Positions 35,484 through 46,842 of a stretch of DNA of 64,000 nucleotides are shown here, piece after piece (positions within the stretch are counted from its first letter, which is position 1; the number at the start of each line of letters is the position of its first letter). The notes beneath the pieces were generated by a model, which made no database searches, had not been told where the DNA came from, and saw only the letters and a list, made by a program, of their open reading frames with translations. The DNA comes from Dryas octopetala. Its lineage: Eukaryota > Streptophyta > Magnoliopsida > Rosales > Rosaceae. The stretch covers positions 12,957,249 through 13,021,248 of the forward strand of contig OY992832.1 of the NCBI GenBank assembly GCA_963921425.1, read 5' to 3'. The translations under genes and the position numbers were made by a program.

Positions 35484-36154
35484 ATGAATGATGTATCCTC
35501 TGAATTGAAGTCAGTTGCATATTGTGTTGTACATATCCATCAAATAGCACGCAGCTTTCGAGTTAGGTGGATTCCTAAACCTTACAGAAGACATAGCTTC
35601 ATAGACAGGGATGATGACAAGATGGAATTTAACAGGAGTTCAAACTGCAATATATTTTCCACATCGCGTGATAATTGGAGTGATCAAAGGAGAAGGCCTG
35701 CTGAAGCTATAGATTATGCTCAGCAATCAATGCTTGCAACGACTTTCTGTGAGTACGGGTGTCCAAGAGGCATGTTCGATCTGCACCTTGCACAGGTGGT
35801 TGCCCAACCTATGTGATAAAAGTTGGCAAGCGTAAAAGCCAATGGGATCAGTCAGCAGAGAGAGACCCAGCTCCAAGTTTACTTGAGAACAAGGAACAAA
35901 AGAGTGAGTATGGATTGCCTTTCCATCCTTTTCCCCCATTGCCCCCATTTCCCTGTCATAAGAAAGACCCTTTGCCTTCTCATACTGTCAATCGTGTGCC
36001 AGTTAATCAACCTGCAGAAGGACAACAGGACAGCTGTGTTCATGTGACTTGTCACTCTCAAGAAAGCACTCCTAGCACAACTGCTGCCAATCAAGCAGCC
36101 CAAGTGGACTGGAATGGGTGGGGATGTAATCAAAACAACTCCGGAGTCGGTTAA
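35484..36154 (+). pseudogene. Intronless fragment resembling a plant SET-domain methyltransferase (ASHH2/SDG8-like), non-SET part
   Basis: Two overlapping frames without introns read as one decayed coding stretch: the first has RWIPKPYRRHSFIDRDDDKM and RRPAEAIDYAQQSMLAT, the second CTGGCPTYVIKVGKRKSQWD followed by a proline-rich FHPFPPLPPFP. A frame change lies between about 35760 and 35800. The KVGKRKSxWDQ motif and the QSML segment recall the region downstream of the SET domain in ASHH2/SDG8-type histone H3K36 methyltransferases; this is from memory and uncertain. No SET domain, start or splice sites are visible. It could be a processed or transposon-captured piece. The twin is at 54544 and a relic at 8735. 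Confidence 0.45.
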
Positions 36155-36497
36155 TACCTCAAATTAAGACCTCAGTGAAAAAGATGATCCTATATGGTGA
36201 AGTGCTCTTATAAATATTGATCCATCAGTTAATACCTCAAAGAGGTACGTAGTATTTATTTTAAGTATCATTCTCATAGTGATTTGTAAGGCTTGAAGGA
36301 CGGTTTAAAAATAAATGAAGAGGCATTGATCACTTTTGAACCCACTTTTTTTTTTTTTTTGAGATTTAGGTGGAGGGGAATCAAACTTGGGTACATAAAG
36401 GTAAACTCTACAGTCCTTTCAATTGAGCTGTCCACCAACTGCTGAACCCATTTTTTTTATCCTTTCCATGATTTATGTTGTTGCTTATTAGATTAAT
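36155..36497. other. Intergenic, no gene seen
   Basis: Includes a T-run (about 36345-36360) and a roughly 110-bp segment that is tandemly doubled in the other unit (55391-55615). Confidence 0.5.
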
Positions 36498-36802
36498 GGG
36501 TTAAATACAAAAATGGTCCACGAACTTTCCAAGTTGTATCAAAGCAGTACAAACGTTAACTTCTATCCAAACATTAACGAAATTGGTCACATGAAATGTG
36601 ATGAACGGACTAAAATGCTTTTGAAAATGTGGTCACTTACTGTGCACATGACCAGTTTTCGTTAAATTGTTCGATGAAAGTTAATGTTTGTACTGCTTTG
36701 GTACAATTTGAAAAGTTGGTGGACCAAATTGACACTTTTAATAATTAATAGACCAAATTGAGATTCATTATAAAATTTGTGAACCATTTTTGTATTTAAT
36801 CC
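36498..36802. mobile_element. MITE, 305 bp, only in the first unit
   Basis: Ends GGGTTAAATACAAAAATGGT on the left and the complement of GGATTAAATACAAAAATGGT on the right. Flanked by TAGATTAAT at 36489-36497 and 36803-36811, which occurs once in the other unit at about 55659. The 9-bp duplication suits a Mutator-like MITE. Confidence 0.9.
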
Positions 36803-36811
36803 TAGATTAAT

Positions 36812-37194
36812 TAAGTTCTTATCTACTTTTTCGGTAGTCGCCTGATAGTTCTTGGGGACTACAATGATTTATGTATGGTATTTCTGCAACATTCTATGAT
36901 AAATGGGAGTTTATATCTATGGGAATTTTCTTTCCTGAATTCAGTTCATTCGCTTTATTTTGTTGTTTAGAAAATGTTAGTTGCTCATTAGATCAACTGT
37001 GATTACTGATTAGATTTACTATACATAGTAGTTCCTCACTTATCAATGGACACTGTTTGACGTATGCAAGCATAGAAATTGGAGAGTCCGGACTCAGTTA
37101 TATTTTTTAAAGTTATTTAATGTTATTACCATGACAGCTTGACATTGGATTTGTAATTCCAGTTGATGTGTATTTCTTCTCATTGTAGAATGAT

Positions 37195-37239
<45 letters not shown>

Positions 37240-38496
37240 ATTACATGGAGGTTTCAATCTATATCCTCAATTACTCATCTACCCATTTCATGCCACTTGA
37301 CCCATTGCTATGACTTAGGGCATTTATCTCATATGTTAGCATTATTATATGACAGTCATGCTCTAATGAACGAAGAAATTTGGATGACTATAAGCGCCAC
37401 GCAGTTATGGGTGCCTAAATTCAGTCACTCAAATCAAGCAATCCTCTCATATAAGATTGTTGACATAGTTGAGTAAATAATCACTGTTGGACTATTTTTG
37501 TTGAGGTCAACAACCTGATGTAGCATCTGGCATCAAAATTAACCTCATTAATCTCCTGTGATATCAACCATGAGAAAGTTTTACATAATCTAGAGAGTTT
37601 CCCTCGCAAGACTACAACAATTCAGATATGCATCATTTCTAGTAATTGTTTCAACCCAGAACCAATCCAGATAATATTTTCAAGTATTGTATAAGAGTCA
37701 ATGCAGGGGACAAGGGAATTTGTGATTATCAAACTAGCCATTGCATACAAATATATGAATCTAAAACTTGCTCAATGAGTAGACTAGTCTATTCATTGAA
37801 TAATAATATAGATCAAGTAGCAAACATACATATTTAAAATAAGCAGGTCAAACAGTACCGAAAGGTCCAAATTAACTAGGTCACAAAAGGACATACATAT
37901 TTAAATAAACTGAAGTACTGACAAGACCAGATTTACTAGTTAGTAGGTCACAAAAGGATCCCATCTCCGCCCAACCCCAACTTCTTGGTCCTCGAGTATG
38001 CTATTCACTTGTGAATTTACCTGTTCCCAAGTTAAAAGAGCAAAACTTGATAAAAATCCTCCAGAAAAACAATAGTAAGATCAAAACAAGAAATCATAAT
38101 TCACAACTTGGCATGCAAGTAGACAATATAAGTGCACTCTCTAAGTACAACAGACAAGGCTTAATCCTACGTAAACCTGACAAAGAGGAGGGGAACCAGC
38201 TCAGTCTGCCAAGCAAGGGTCATAAGAGAGAAGGTTTTGAAAGCATTAGAGTTAATTAGTTCCAAAAGGATGAGCATATAGTATAAAGGAAAAGGATGTT
38301 GATTTGTTCATACCACAAGTAGATGATTAGAATTGAACTTTACATATTAGAGTATCGATCATAAGCAAGTTGATGGGATTCTAAAAGAACCCCCTCTAGA
38401 AAGAAGCACGTGCACTCTAATACTTAGAAAGTGGTTGGCACAGAATTAATAATAACAGAAATGAGATATGGAAATGAAGGAAAAGAGCTTACTGAC
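36812..38496. other. Intergenic with (CT)n run
   Basis: A (CT)n run is at about 37199-37236. The rest is closely copied at 55665-57906, which has about 350 bp more before the kelch-like gene (57458-57812); the first unit has evidently lost that part, since flanking AAG strings meet at 38415. No gene recognised. Confidence 0.6.
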
Positions 38497-39780
38497 TTAC
38501 AGCACAAAGCAACCAAGCAATTCGGCGCTACTGGTCCAACCAGATTCTTGGGACCAGTCATATTCGAAAATATGAAAACCCTGGGGACGGTTGTTGAAAA
38601 GACTTGGTGGAGCACCAGGCCTTTTTTGAAAGTTCAATTGAAATGTTGAGAGCAGAAGACGCATCTTCTCCATCTGCACTTCCCCATTGCTTTTTTTCTT
38701 CTCCCGACCCATGAAATGGGAAACAGCGAGGCAGACATATGGACCTCCTAGATGAACAAAACTAAAAGGGCGTGCTTGAGTAATAGAAAATTCAGGAGGG
38801 AAATAAGGCTTCAGAGTATGGATGCGCTTAGGACGAGAAGAAGCATGGGAGATGTAGTAGACTACTACACCCGAACCTTTTGTAGGCTTGAATTCGTAGG
38901 TAAACATTAGCTTGTCATCATCCTCCAAGTCCACAACTAAAGCCCTGCCAGGGAAAGGGGGTAATTCAGGGCACAGCCTCGTCCATCCTTGTCTCGGGTT
39001 GGCCACGTCAAAGCAGAAGTGTGGTGCTGGTGGTGGTGTTGGTGGTGCTGGTGGTTCATCATCTATAATGCTTGGGTGGCTCGCCACCAAGATCTTGGTG
39101 CCCACAATTGCATAAGAGAAGCAAGTAGAAAAGAATGAATAGCATGGGATAAGACAACCAGGGGGAAATACCAGGCTGGGCATGGTCAGCCATTTCTGGA
39201 TTGCCGGGCAGAATACCTCAAAAGACAAGAGCCGCTCGTCACATTGGGGACGACCCGCCAGAGCATAGAGAGCCCCGTCCACCTCAACCACCAAGGGATC
39301 AGGCTTCTCTTCTTGGAATTCCCCAAAGGTAGTTTGGGAATTGATACAAAGGTTCGGATCCACCTTTGGATCAGTCTCGAACTCATAAACACTTTTACTG
39401 AACATATGTTCGATTTTGTCACAACACGCTGGTGCATCATCACTGTGAACCATGCCGCCGGCGAAAAGAATTTTTGAGCCGGAGACACCGACACCTGGAA
39501 AGGCCGGAATATGAGGGCCGCTGATGGAAGCCAGTTTTCGAAATTGGCTATTGGACTTGGAGGAGCAGCTCTCGCATTCGAATATTTTAGTACTTGAACC
39601 AAAAGGATAAAGAGCATCACGATCAAACTCAAACTCACAGGTGCATGATAATAAATCTCTCACCTTGATGGCGTGGATAACGTAACAAGGGATTGCAGGA
39701 ACCTTGCACTCCAGGCTACATATATACAGAGACTTATCACCATCCACCTTCTCATTCTTAATCTTCACCCACTCATCCAT
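38497..39780 (-). CDS. Kelch-like (beta-propeller) protein, intact, 427 aa
   Basis: Single open frame of 427 codons, stop TAA at 38499-38497. The ATG at 39780 is the first in frame and is conserved in the broken copy (12463). The protein has repeated kelch-type blades: SGSKILFAGGMVHSDDAP (about residues 99-116), VVEVDGALYALAGRPQ followed by FEVFCPAIQKWLTMPSLVF, YAIVGTKILVA, and DDKLMFTYEF, then FSFVHLGGPYVCLAVSHF. A proline-rich loop (PPAPPTPPPAPH) lies between blades. There is no F-box at the N-terminus, so a role as an E3 adaptor is not supported; related plant genes are uncharacterised. Upstream on the same strand lies an LTR-like block with a TATA motif at 39957-39964, a likely promoter. 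Lack of introns and multiple copies fit a family spread by duplication. Confidence 0.82.
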   Translation of the reverse strand: MDEWVKIKNEKVDGDKSLYICSLECKVPAIPCYVIHAIKVRDLLSCTCEFEFDRDALYPFGSSTKIFECESCSSKSNSQFRKLASISGPHIPAFPGVGVSGSKILFAGGMVHSDDAPACCDKIEHMFSKSVYEFETDPKVDPNLCINSQTTFGEFQEEKPDPLVVEVDGALYALAGRPQCDERLLSFEVFCPAIQKWLTMPSLVFPPGCLIPCYSFFSTCFSYAIVGTKILVASHPSIIDDEPPAPPTPPPAPHFCFDVANPRQGWTRLCPELPPFPGRALVVDLEDDDKLMFTYEFKPTKGSGVVVYYISHASSRPKRIHTLKPYFPPEFSITQARPFSFVHLGGPYVCLAVSHFMGREKKKSNGEVQMEKMRLLLSTFQLNFQKRPGAPPSLFNNRPQGFHIFEYDWSQESGWTSSAELLGCFVL

Positions 39781-39867
39781 ACGGAGATCGAGCTGGGTCT
39801 GGGGCGATAAATTAATGTGTTTAGGGTTATTCTTAAACCTAGATCAAATTCCTCAAATTCCCAAAGT

Positions 39868-40330
39868 CTAACCCCAAGCCTCTAATACCACGTCAAAAGT
39901 CTAGGTGTTTAGGGTAAAAAGAGGTTTATTCGATCGATCTTCTCCATAAAGGAGGTATTTATACATGTCTACAAATACAATAAAACCTTCTCTATATAGG
40001 ATAGCTATATGAAACTAAATATTTACAAAAGAATAAATATAAAGAAATAAATATATTCCTAATATAGCTAGGACTCACGTAACAAAGCATATTCTTGTAC
40101 ATGTATATGTATATATACATAACATACTTGTGTATGATTAATGAAAGACAAAAAAGAAAAAGAAAAAAAGAAAGGCAATCAATTCTCTCAAAATTAACTC
40201 ACATAGGGATCGATCCAAACCGGGTGAGAAGGGGCAGCACACATGCTCGGCCAACTGAACTACCCCAAGTTCTCTTGCTTCAATGAGATTAATGGGCATG
40301 CAGGAGCTTAATTAATTAATTAATTTCGTG
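39868..40330 (-). mobile_element. LTR-like block upstream of kelch-like gene
   Basis: On the minus strand: a tRNA-like segment (40267-40209, TAGTTCAGTTGGCCGAGC then GGTTTGGATC), AT-rich DNA, the TATA motif TATAAATACCTCC (about 39964), a leader, and a PBS-like TGGTATTAGAGGCTTGG at about 39892-39876, then the gene leader and ATG at 39780. Same plan as at 12571 and 59240. The position of the TATA motif about 180 bp before the ATG suggests that the retroelement supplies the transcription start. No second LTR found on the other side of the gene. Confidence 0.5.
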
Positions 40331-40614
40331 TGTTTCATGTGTTTTTTTTTCTTTATACTTAATTAACATTAATGTTAATAATTATAAACCCCCTAGTTAG
40401 AGATAAAATCTTTCATAACCTCCACCCAAAATCTACCTCTCCTATAACCCCCAATCTTACACTTAATATTTTCCTAAACTCCCTAGTCAACTAATACCCA
40501 GTCAAGTTTGACTCCCCATCTTTTAATTTTCCAGTTTTACCCTTTTTTTCCAATTATAACCCTCGAAAAAAATATCAAGCCCACTTTTCCATCTTTCTGA
40601 AATATCAAGCCCAC

Positions 40615-40677
<63 letters not shown>

Positions 40678-41509
40678 CCGCGGTTGTCGTCGGCGCGTGC
40701 GCCGCCGTCCGGCGACGGTTGCCGGCGATACCAGTCCCATCACGCTCACCTCTCCCCCCTCATCCTCTCCCTGCCCTCCACTCTCCGCGAAACTGAACGT
40801 CGACACCGGATCGGGTCTAGGCAGACCCGAGCTCCCCGCCGGAGATCTGCCAGTTCCGGCGACGACGAGGTGCCGGACCTCCATGGATGGCTTCCTTTCG
40901 TCGTCCCGAGTCCACTGGTGCCATCAGAATATTTGGACGACCCCTAGGCCCGCCGTTTCGAAGGAGAGAAGCCGGCGACATCATTGTCGGCGATCTCTAT
41001 GTTCCGGCGACCATTTCCGTCGAGTCAGGTAGCCATCTTCTTCTTCTCGTTGTGCTCTTCAATTCTATGTGTTTGGATTAGTCCAATTGTTAATGAATCA
41101 AAAAACCCCAAATTGATACCTCACAGCCAATCTTTCCTCTCTCAAGTACTTGCATTACGAGTTGTCTTATTGAGTAAGCAAGACTTTTGCGTTTGCTATC
41201 TCTTACAATTCCTTTTGTTGATTACAGACTATACAGTGCATGGTGAGCTCTGGTTCCAGCTACCACGCAAGTTTCAAAGGTTCAGTCCTTTTTACTTTTG
41301 TTTGTATAATTTCTTTTTCTCATTTTACATTCAGTGCTTGCTCTCTGTTTTGTGCATTTTTTTTTAATATAGAGCTAGGTGTGAAAGTTTGTTGGTCTTT
41401 AGAGCTGGTTGTGAAAGTTTGTTGGTATGGTAATTGTTGCAGGTTGGTTGATTGTGGTGGTGGTGGTGCAGTAAATGTCATGCTTATTTAATTAAAGATT
41501 AAAATGTTA

Positions 41510-41559
41510 TTTAAATGCTCCTTAGCCATCTTTTTATTGATGGCTAAGGAGCATTTAAA
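41510..41559. repeat. Perfect 21-bp hairpin, 8-nt loop
   Basis: TTTAAATGCTCCTTAGCCAT with the following C (41510-41530) is exactly complementary to 41539-41559, with TTTTTATT as the loop. It lies inside the 2-kb Mutator-like element. Confidence 0.9.
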
Positions 41560-41570
41560 CATTTATTGAT

Positions 41571-42195
41571 GAAACAGTTTCAGTTCGTGAAACAGTTTCA
41601 GTGAAACAGTTTCAGTTCGTGAAACAGTTTCAGTGAAACAGTTTCAGTTCGTGAAACAGTTTCAAAGAAACAGTTTCAGTTCGTGAAACATGAGTTTTAA
41701 ATGAATTTTGAATGAAATTATGGTTCTGAAATATGATGAATCAAATTTGCAGGTTGAAACAGATCGAGGCAGTGGCGACTGTCGTGTACTCGTCGCGCGT
41801 GAGGTGATCGGACGACGTTGTATTGTTGGCTACTCCTCTCATCTCAATGCTTGTTGTATTGTTGTTTTTTTTTTTTTTTTTGATAAGGTTGCTGTGTTCT
41901 TTTTAGTGAAACGGAATTCAGTAAAGGTGTAACTGTTTTAGTGAATTGCAATTGTTTTAGTAAAGGTGTAATTGTTTTTTAATTAAGGTGTAATTGCATT
42001 TTAGTCGAGGTGTAATTGTTTCATCACTTAATTCAGTTTCAGTAAGTGAATTCATAACTGAATTCTTCAATTTAGTGTAACTGAATTTTTGAAATTCAGT
42101 TTCAGTGTAATTGAATTCTTGAAATTCAGTTTCAGTGTAATTGAATTTTTGAAATTCAGTTTTAGTGTAATGAAATTCAATTTCAGTGTTTGATT
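41571..42195. repeat. Two short tandem arrays in the element
   Basis: About 41571-41690: units of some 33 bp built from GAAACAGTTTCAGTTCGTGA. About 42075-42190: units of 33 bp built from TTTGAAATTCAGTTTCAGTG. Both units contain self-complementary cores (TGAAACAGTTTCA; TGAATTTTTGAAATTCA). Confidence 0.8.
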
Positions 42196-42443
42196 TTAGT
42201 TTTAGTGAAATATTGAGTTTTAGCAAAAACTTCAATTCAAAAAAAAAAAAAAAAAAAAAAAAAAAACAGTTACAGTGACGTCAGCGCGCGTCAGCATGCG
42301 TCAGCGCGCGTCAGTATGCGTCAGAAGGGTAATTTAGGATTATAAATTTTAGGGGGTTTTGAAAGAGTTTCTAGCTGGGTGGGGGTTTAGACAAATTTTT
42401 TTGGTGAGTAGGGTGTTTAAAATTAGGCACTATTAACATTAAT

Positions 42444-43254
42444 TGGTTATGTTATATTATTGTTTTATTGCTATATCGTATATGCATGATGATGGAACAT
42501 AATTATATCAATAATGCTAGTTGTCCCACATTCGTATCCCATCTGACAAAATTAAGGAAAAGAAAGGGAGGATGACTGGAAGCTCAAAGAGAGTTGCAGA
42601 AAAGAGAAAGAGTTCTTAGGGTTTTATGAGCAATTAAAATGCCCTTATACAAAATTAAATATGTTTTATGATACTCACAATTTTTAAACTGCCTAAAAAT
42701 AAAGTTTACCTTCTTATACTTTTTTTTTTGTCATAATTTGGAATACTTTGGAAATATTGATGTTGTGTTAAATGGACAACAGTCCTTTTCTAACCCAATT
42801 TTTTGTAAATAATAAATAAAACATTTGATACACAATATATATCCCATCAACTGGAAAAAGAAAATGTGAGAGAGGATGCATTCACCAAGATATCAGGAAT
42901 ACTAGACACAAGATCAAAATTGGAAGATAGAACAAGGGCAGATAGGGTTTTGGGGTTTTATTTGGTTGAGGGCAATTTTGGATTTTAAAAAAATGGAGAG
43001 GCCGGGTGGTTTTGGCATGAAAAAATTTATTCCTATTCCGTCTTCTCTAATTCGGACCCTCTATGAAATTCAATTCCTTCAAGATAAGGAATTTAATTCC
43101 TTATTTTATGTGGGCCCCACACTTTTTCTTATTTTAATATATGTAAGTAAACAAGAGAATCAGAATGGAATGACTCCCAAATTTAAGTAAACATATGAAT
43201 GTTAATCACTCACATTCTTCTCATTCCGACTACGGATAAGTAAACATACTCTAA
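42444..43254. other. Intergenic, shared with 13080-13960 and 59760-61250
   Basis: No gene recognised. It lacks about 680 bp that the other unit has at 59860-60545. Confidence 0.5.
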
Positions 43255-43630
43255 ATTTAGAGTAAAATGATATTTATTCTTCTCCATAAATAAGGTATTT
43301 ATATGTGTACAAATATAATAAAACCTTCTCTATACAGGAAAATTAACTATATGGAATTAAATATTTACAAAAGAGTAAATATATTCCTAATATAGCTAGG
43401 ACTCACGTACATAACAAAGCTCATTCTTGTACATGTATTGTATGATGTATATAATACTGGTGTATGATTAATGAAAGGCAATCAATTAATTCTCTCAAAA
43501 TTCACAGGGAATATCGAAACCCGGTAAGGAGAGGGCAGCACGTACACATGCTTGGCCAACTGGCCTACCCCAAGTCCTCTTGCTTCAATGAGATTAATGG
43601 GCATGCAAGAGCTTAATTAATTGATTATTT
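43255..43630 (-). repeat. Second LTR-like/tRNA-like block
   Basis: Counterpart of 13960-14333, with the tRNA-like part at 43512-43572 and a TATA motif on the minus strand. Immediately after it lies the empty insertion site (ATTTTTAA, about 43627) of the transposon at 14342. Confidence 0.6.
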
Positions 43631-43639
43631 TTAATGGGC

Positions 43640-45831
43640 ATGCAAAATGCCAATCCATCAAAATGAATATATGTGCCCTGTGTTATCCTTGCTAAAAATC
43701 TGTATGAGTAAAAAGGTTAAAGAGTAGTTGGAACTTGGAAGTTGGAAGCTAGGTTTCCCTTTTTAACAAAAAAGAAAAATTCCAATCATAAAAGTTCCCT
43801 TTTCAACTTTCAACCATACATTGTAAATAATATATTAATATACTGATAATGCTGGCACATCTTTTTTTGCCAACCAAAATACTTGGCTTTTAAAGGTTTG
43901 TGCAGTAAAAAATGTCTAATGGTCATAACTCATAAGTATCTCTGTTCTTGATGAACAAACTTGTATTATCTACTCACTAATCACAGTTTCTCTTCTTTAC
44001 CATATAAAATAGGAGTTGAGCCACTTCATTCCATGTGCTCCACAAAGAATGGAAACCTTCAGCCAATAAACAAGTATTTGTAGTCTTTGAATTTGAAGAA
44101 GTGAATCACATGCTTTTACTAAATCACAAATAGTGATTCTAAGGGAAGCTTAATCCAGATATTTGTTATGTATTGGGTCAATTCAATTCTAGTATTTAAT
44201 GATTTTGAACAGTTGAACCAGTGAGTAAGCAAAAACCCTTCATATGGATGAGTCTTCTAACTTTTTACCTCATATTTAGAAACAGTTTAGAATCATTTGC
44301 GTATTCCATGATGGTCAGGTGACCTTTCTCAAACATCTTTTTAACTTGTTAAACTGATTTGAGAATAAAACATGACTTGAAATCATTTTGCTGCTCTGTC
44401 TCTTTTTGTTTCTTAAGTTGATTGCAATACACTTCTGCATTTCTTTTGGAGCCACCACCAGACCCTTAGCTTGGTAAATGAAGGATACTTCCGACCACCT
44501 AGAAGACCAAAATTTTGATTGAACTTCAACTACCTACAAGGCTACCATTGGGTTTGTACATAAATGATATTTAAACCTTTTCCATTTAAATAGCTGCAAT
44601 AAAGGGGCTTCGGCCAATTAACTAGAGTTATAATTTGGAGTGAGAAGATCAAAATTGATTAGTCCTTGCTGGACTGGAGTTTGAGTGAATTAGTGAAACC
44701 TTCTGTACCGATCGACCACCAAATTAAGCAATATAGAAGCATATATACGTCAGTACTAAATTGTAGGATTGGTGTATATTGTAATTTGGATGATGAACAT
44801 GGCACATTCTGCTGCAAATGTTGGCAATGCAATAAGTTTCAATTTCATGAATTTAGTCATTTAAGGCTTTACTTTGATATAGCCCTGCCCGGCTGCCCGC
44901 ATTGAATTTGCCAAAACTGTGGATAAAAGGAAAACAATTATGATACATATACATGTAAATAAGGAAGTGTTATAACTTATTAGAAACATAACAGTAAGTA
45001 CATTAAGAAGATGCATATACCATGCTCTGTCTCTAAATCGTTGAATGGAAATCCAACAATTAAGATGACAAAATTTTAAAACATGCAAGTAAACTATATG
45101 TTTCGCGTCAAGCAGCATAGCATGCTTTAAAGCCTTTACATAACGTTACATTTTCTATTAACCGTTGTATTTTCATCAAATTAAACTGATGTTTCTTATT
45201 AAAAGACTTAAATGTTTATGTATAAACGCTCTTACATATGCAAACTTCTGAAACCATCTGTAGATTAAAGAAAGAAATAAAAAACTGATGCTGGCGTTAG
45301 AGATTGTTTTTTAAGCGTATACACACATGTGTATGTTATAGTATTTATTAGGCGACAACGTTGAATGTTCTCGAGGGTAGTGGTCCTAGTGGAGAAATGA
45401 GCTGTCATCATAATGGTTTGACAAATCCTCTCATGCACATAAAATCTTTGAAACCGAGTTGAACCAGAACCTATGTGTCAAACTCAAAGCTCTCTTTCTT
45501 TCTTGATTTATTTATTTATTACACACCCACATATGCATACTTTGAGATGCTATGACCATGACATAATCATTTTAAACAAAATCGTGAACTAATGGCAAAC
45601 AGCTCTCAAAAATAAACAAACAAACAAAACATTGAATCTGCATATGCCTGCAGATTTGGTCTGCTCAAAATAGAATGAAATGCCAAAACAGGCAGTTTCA
45701 AGATCAAATTGTAAAAGAAGAAAAAACCACATACATTTCATACAACTCTGAGTCCCCAACATTACAAGCCAACTTGAAACTTTGAGAACATTAGAACAAG
45801 ATTCTCCTATTCACAGAAGTGACAGAACTAT

Positions 45832-45866
<35 letters not shown>

Positions 45867-45959
45867 CTCAATCTCTTATTCTTCACCAAACCATGACCCA
45901 AACCCCAAAGGGATTAACCAAAACCCAAACTTTTTACCAAAACTCCCCCTCCTAACACT
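43640..45959. other. Intergenic before CBSX5
   Basis: The first 100 bp match 15667-15765 and 44985-45520 match 23980-24554; the rest is not seen elsewhere in the window. A run of about 33 T lies at 45834-45866, close to the 3' end of CBSX5 on the other strand. No other gene recognised. Confidence 0.5.
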
Positions 45960-46842
45960 CTATTCCATGGTCTCCAAATGTTCCCTGAAGACCTTTAACA
46001 TACCAGAAAATGTGACGATACCCACCAAGCTACAGTCATCCTCAATGACCCAAACATAGTTCACTCTGTGAGCAATGGCCTGAATCATCACAGCAACCAA
46101 TGAGCTCTTGGGATGGCAGACAATGGCCTCAGCCCTCCTCACCATTCTTGCTGAGTAGCTACTAGACCTACTCAGCCTCCCATTCCTTGGCAGCCTGGTA
46201 TTTGGGGACACAGAAGACTCCTCATCTGATGAAGAAGACATTGATGATGAAAGACCAGAGCTTGATGAAGTACTCAATGTGTAATTCTCCAAGACCCCCT
46301 GTAGCTTTCTCTCTTTGAGCCTCTCCATCACAACCCTGATCAAGCCCTCAGGGGGTCCCCCACAGTCAATGTAGGCCATGAGGTCTCCTGCAGAGAGAGT
46401 GGTGATGGCTGCAGCCACTGACTCATCACAGCAGGCAAGGGTGAAGGGAGAGATCTCCCCAATCAAGACCCCATCCATGTCCACCACAGCCACTGAGGTC
46501 TGCTGGGCGAGCGAGTGGGATATGAGTTGGACCGCCGAGTTGGCCGGGGAGTGGTAGTTGATGGCCAGGATGTCAGTGTTGCTGATGATGCCAAGAGTGT
46601 CGATGGAGAGCGCCGGGATGGGTGAGAAGAGGCCGATGGAGCTGAGGAGGAAGCGGATTACGTCTTCCTGTGTTAGCCAGCAGAATTCTTGGCCGTTATG
46701 GATGGTGGTGGTGGTGGTGTTGGTGGTGGTGGCGGTGGCGGTGGTTGATTTTGGGTGCTGTTTTCTTCTTGAATTTCGGGTTCGGATTGGTACCACCAGG
46801 TTCTGGACTCCCTGGAGCATGAGATCAATGGCTTCTAATAGA
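45960..46842 (-). pseudogene. CBSX5: CBS-domain protein CBSX5-like, 5'-truncated gene
   Basis: Minus-strand final exon of a gene like Arabidopsis At4g27460 (CBSX5): acceptor CCTTTTCAG at 46843, then LLEAIDLMLQGVQNLVVPI, a threonine-rich loop, EFCWLTQEDVIRFLLSSIGL, TSVAVVDMDGVLIGEISPF, a serine-rich linker (TSSSSGLSSSMSSSSDEESS), and a last CBS motif YVWVIEDDCSLVGIVTFSGM; stop TAG at 45962-45960. CBS pairs bind adenosyl ligands in the family. The exon itself is open, but the usual first exon (about 90-100 residues with the first CBS half) is absent: only about 50 bp of intron remain before the DNA switches to transposon sequence at 46893, the duplication junction. So it is a decapitated gene; it could be transcribed only from a new start. 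Confidence 0.85.

Larger units (their letters stand above)
40374..42434. mobile_element. Mutator-like element with captured GC-rich sequence, 2061 bp
   Basis: Flanked by AACATTAAT (40365-40373 and 42435-42443); the empty site is at about 59750-59760. Ends are weak inverted repeats (ATTATAAACCCCCTA and AATTTTAAACACCCTA). Inside: a (CT)n run 40619-40675, a GC-rich part 40676-41030 that ends in a donor-like CAG|GTAGCC, and a later AG-bordered piece at about 41754-41815 with matching composition, as in a Pack-MULE carrying host-gene exons. The encoded peptides (for example RETERRHRIGSR) are not recognised. AT-rich tandem repeats and an A-run (42239-42266) follow. Confidence 0.75.
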
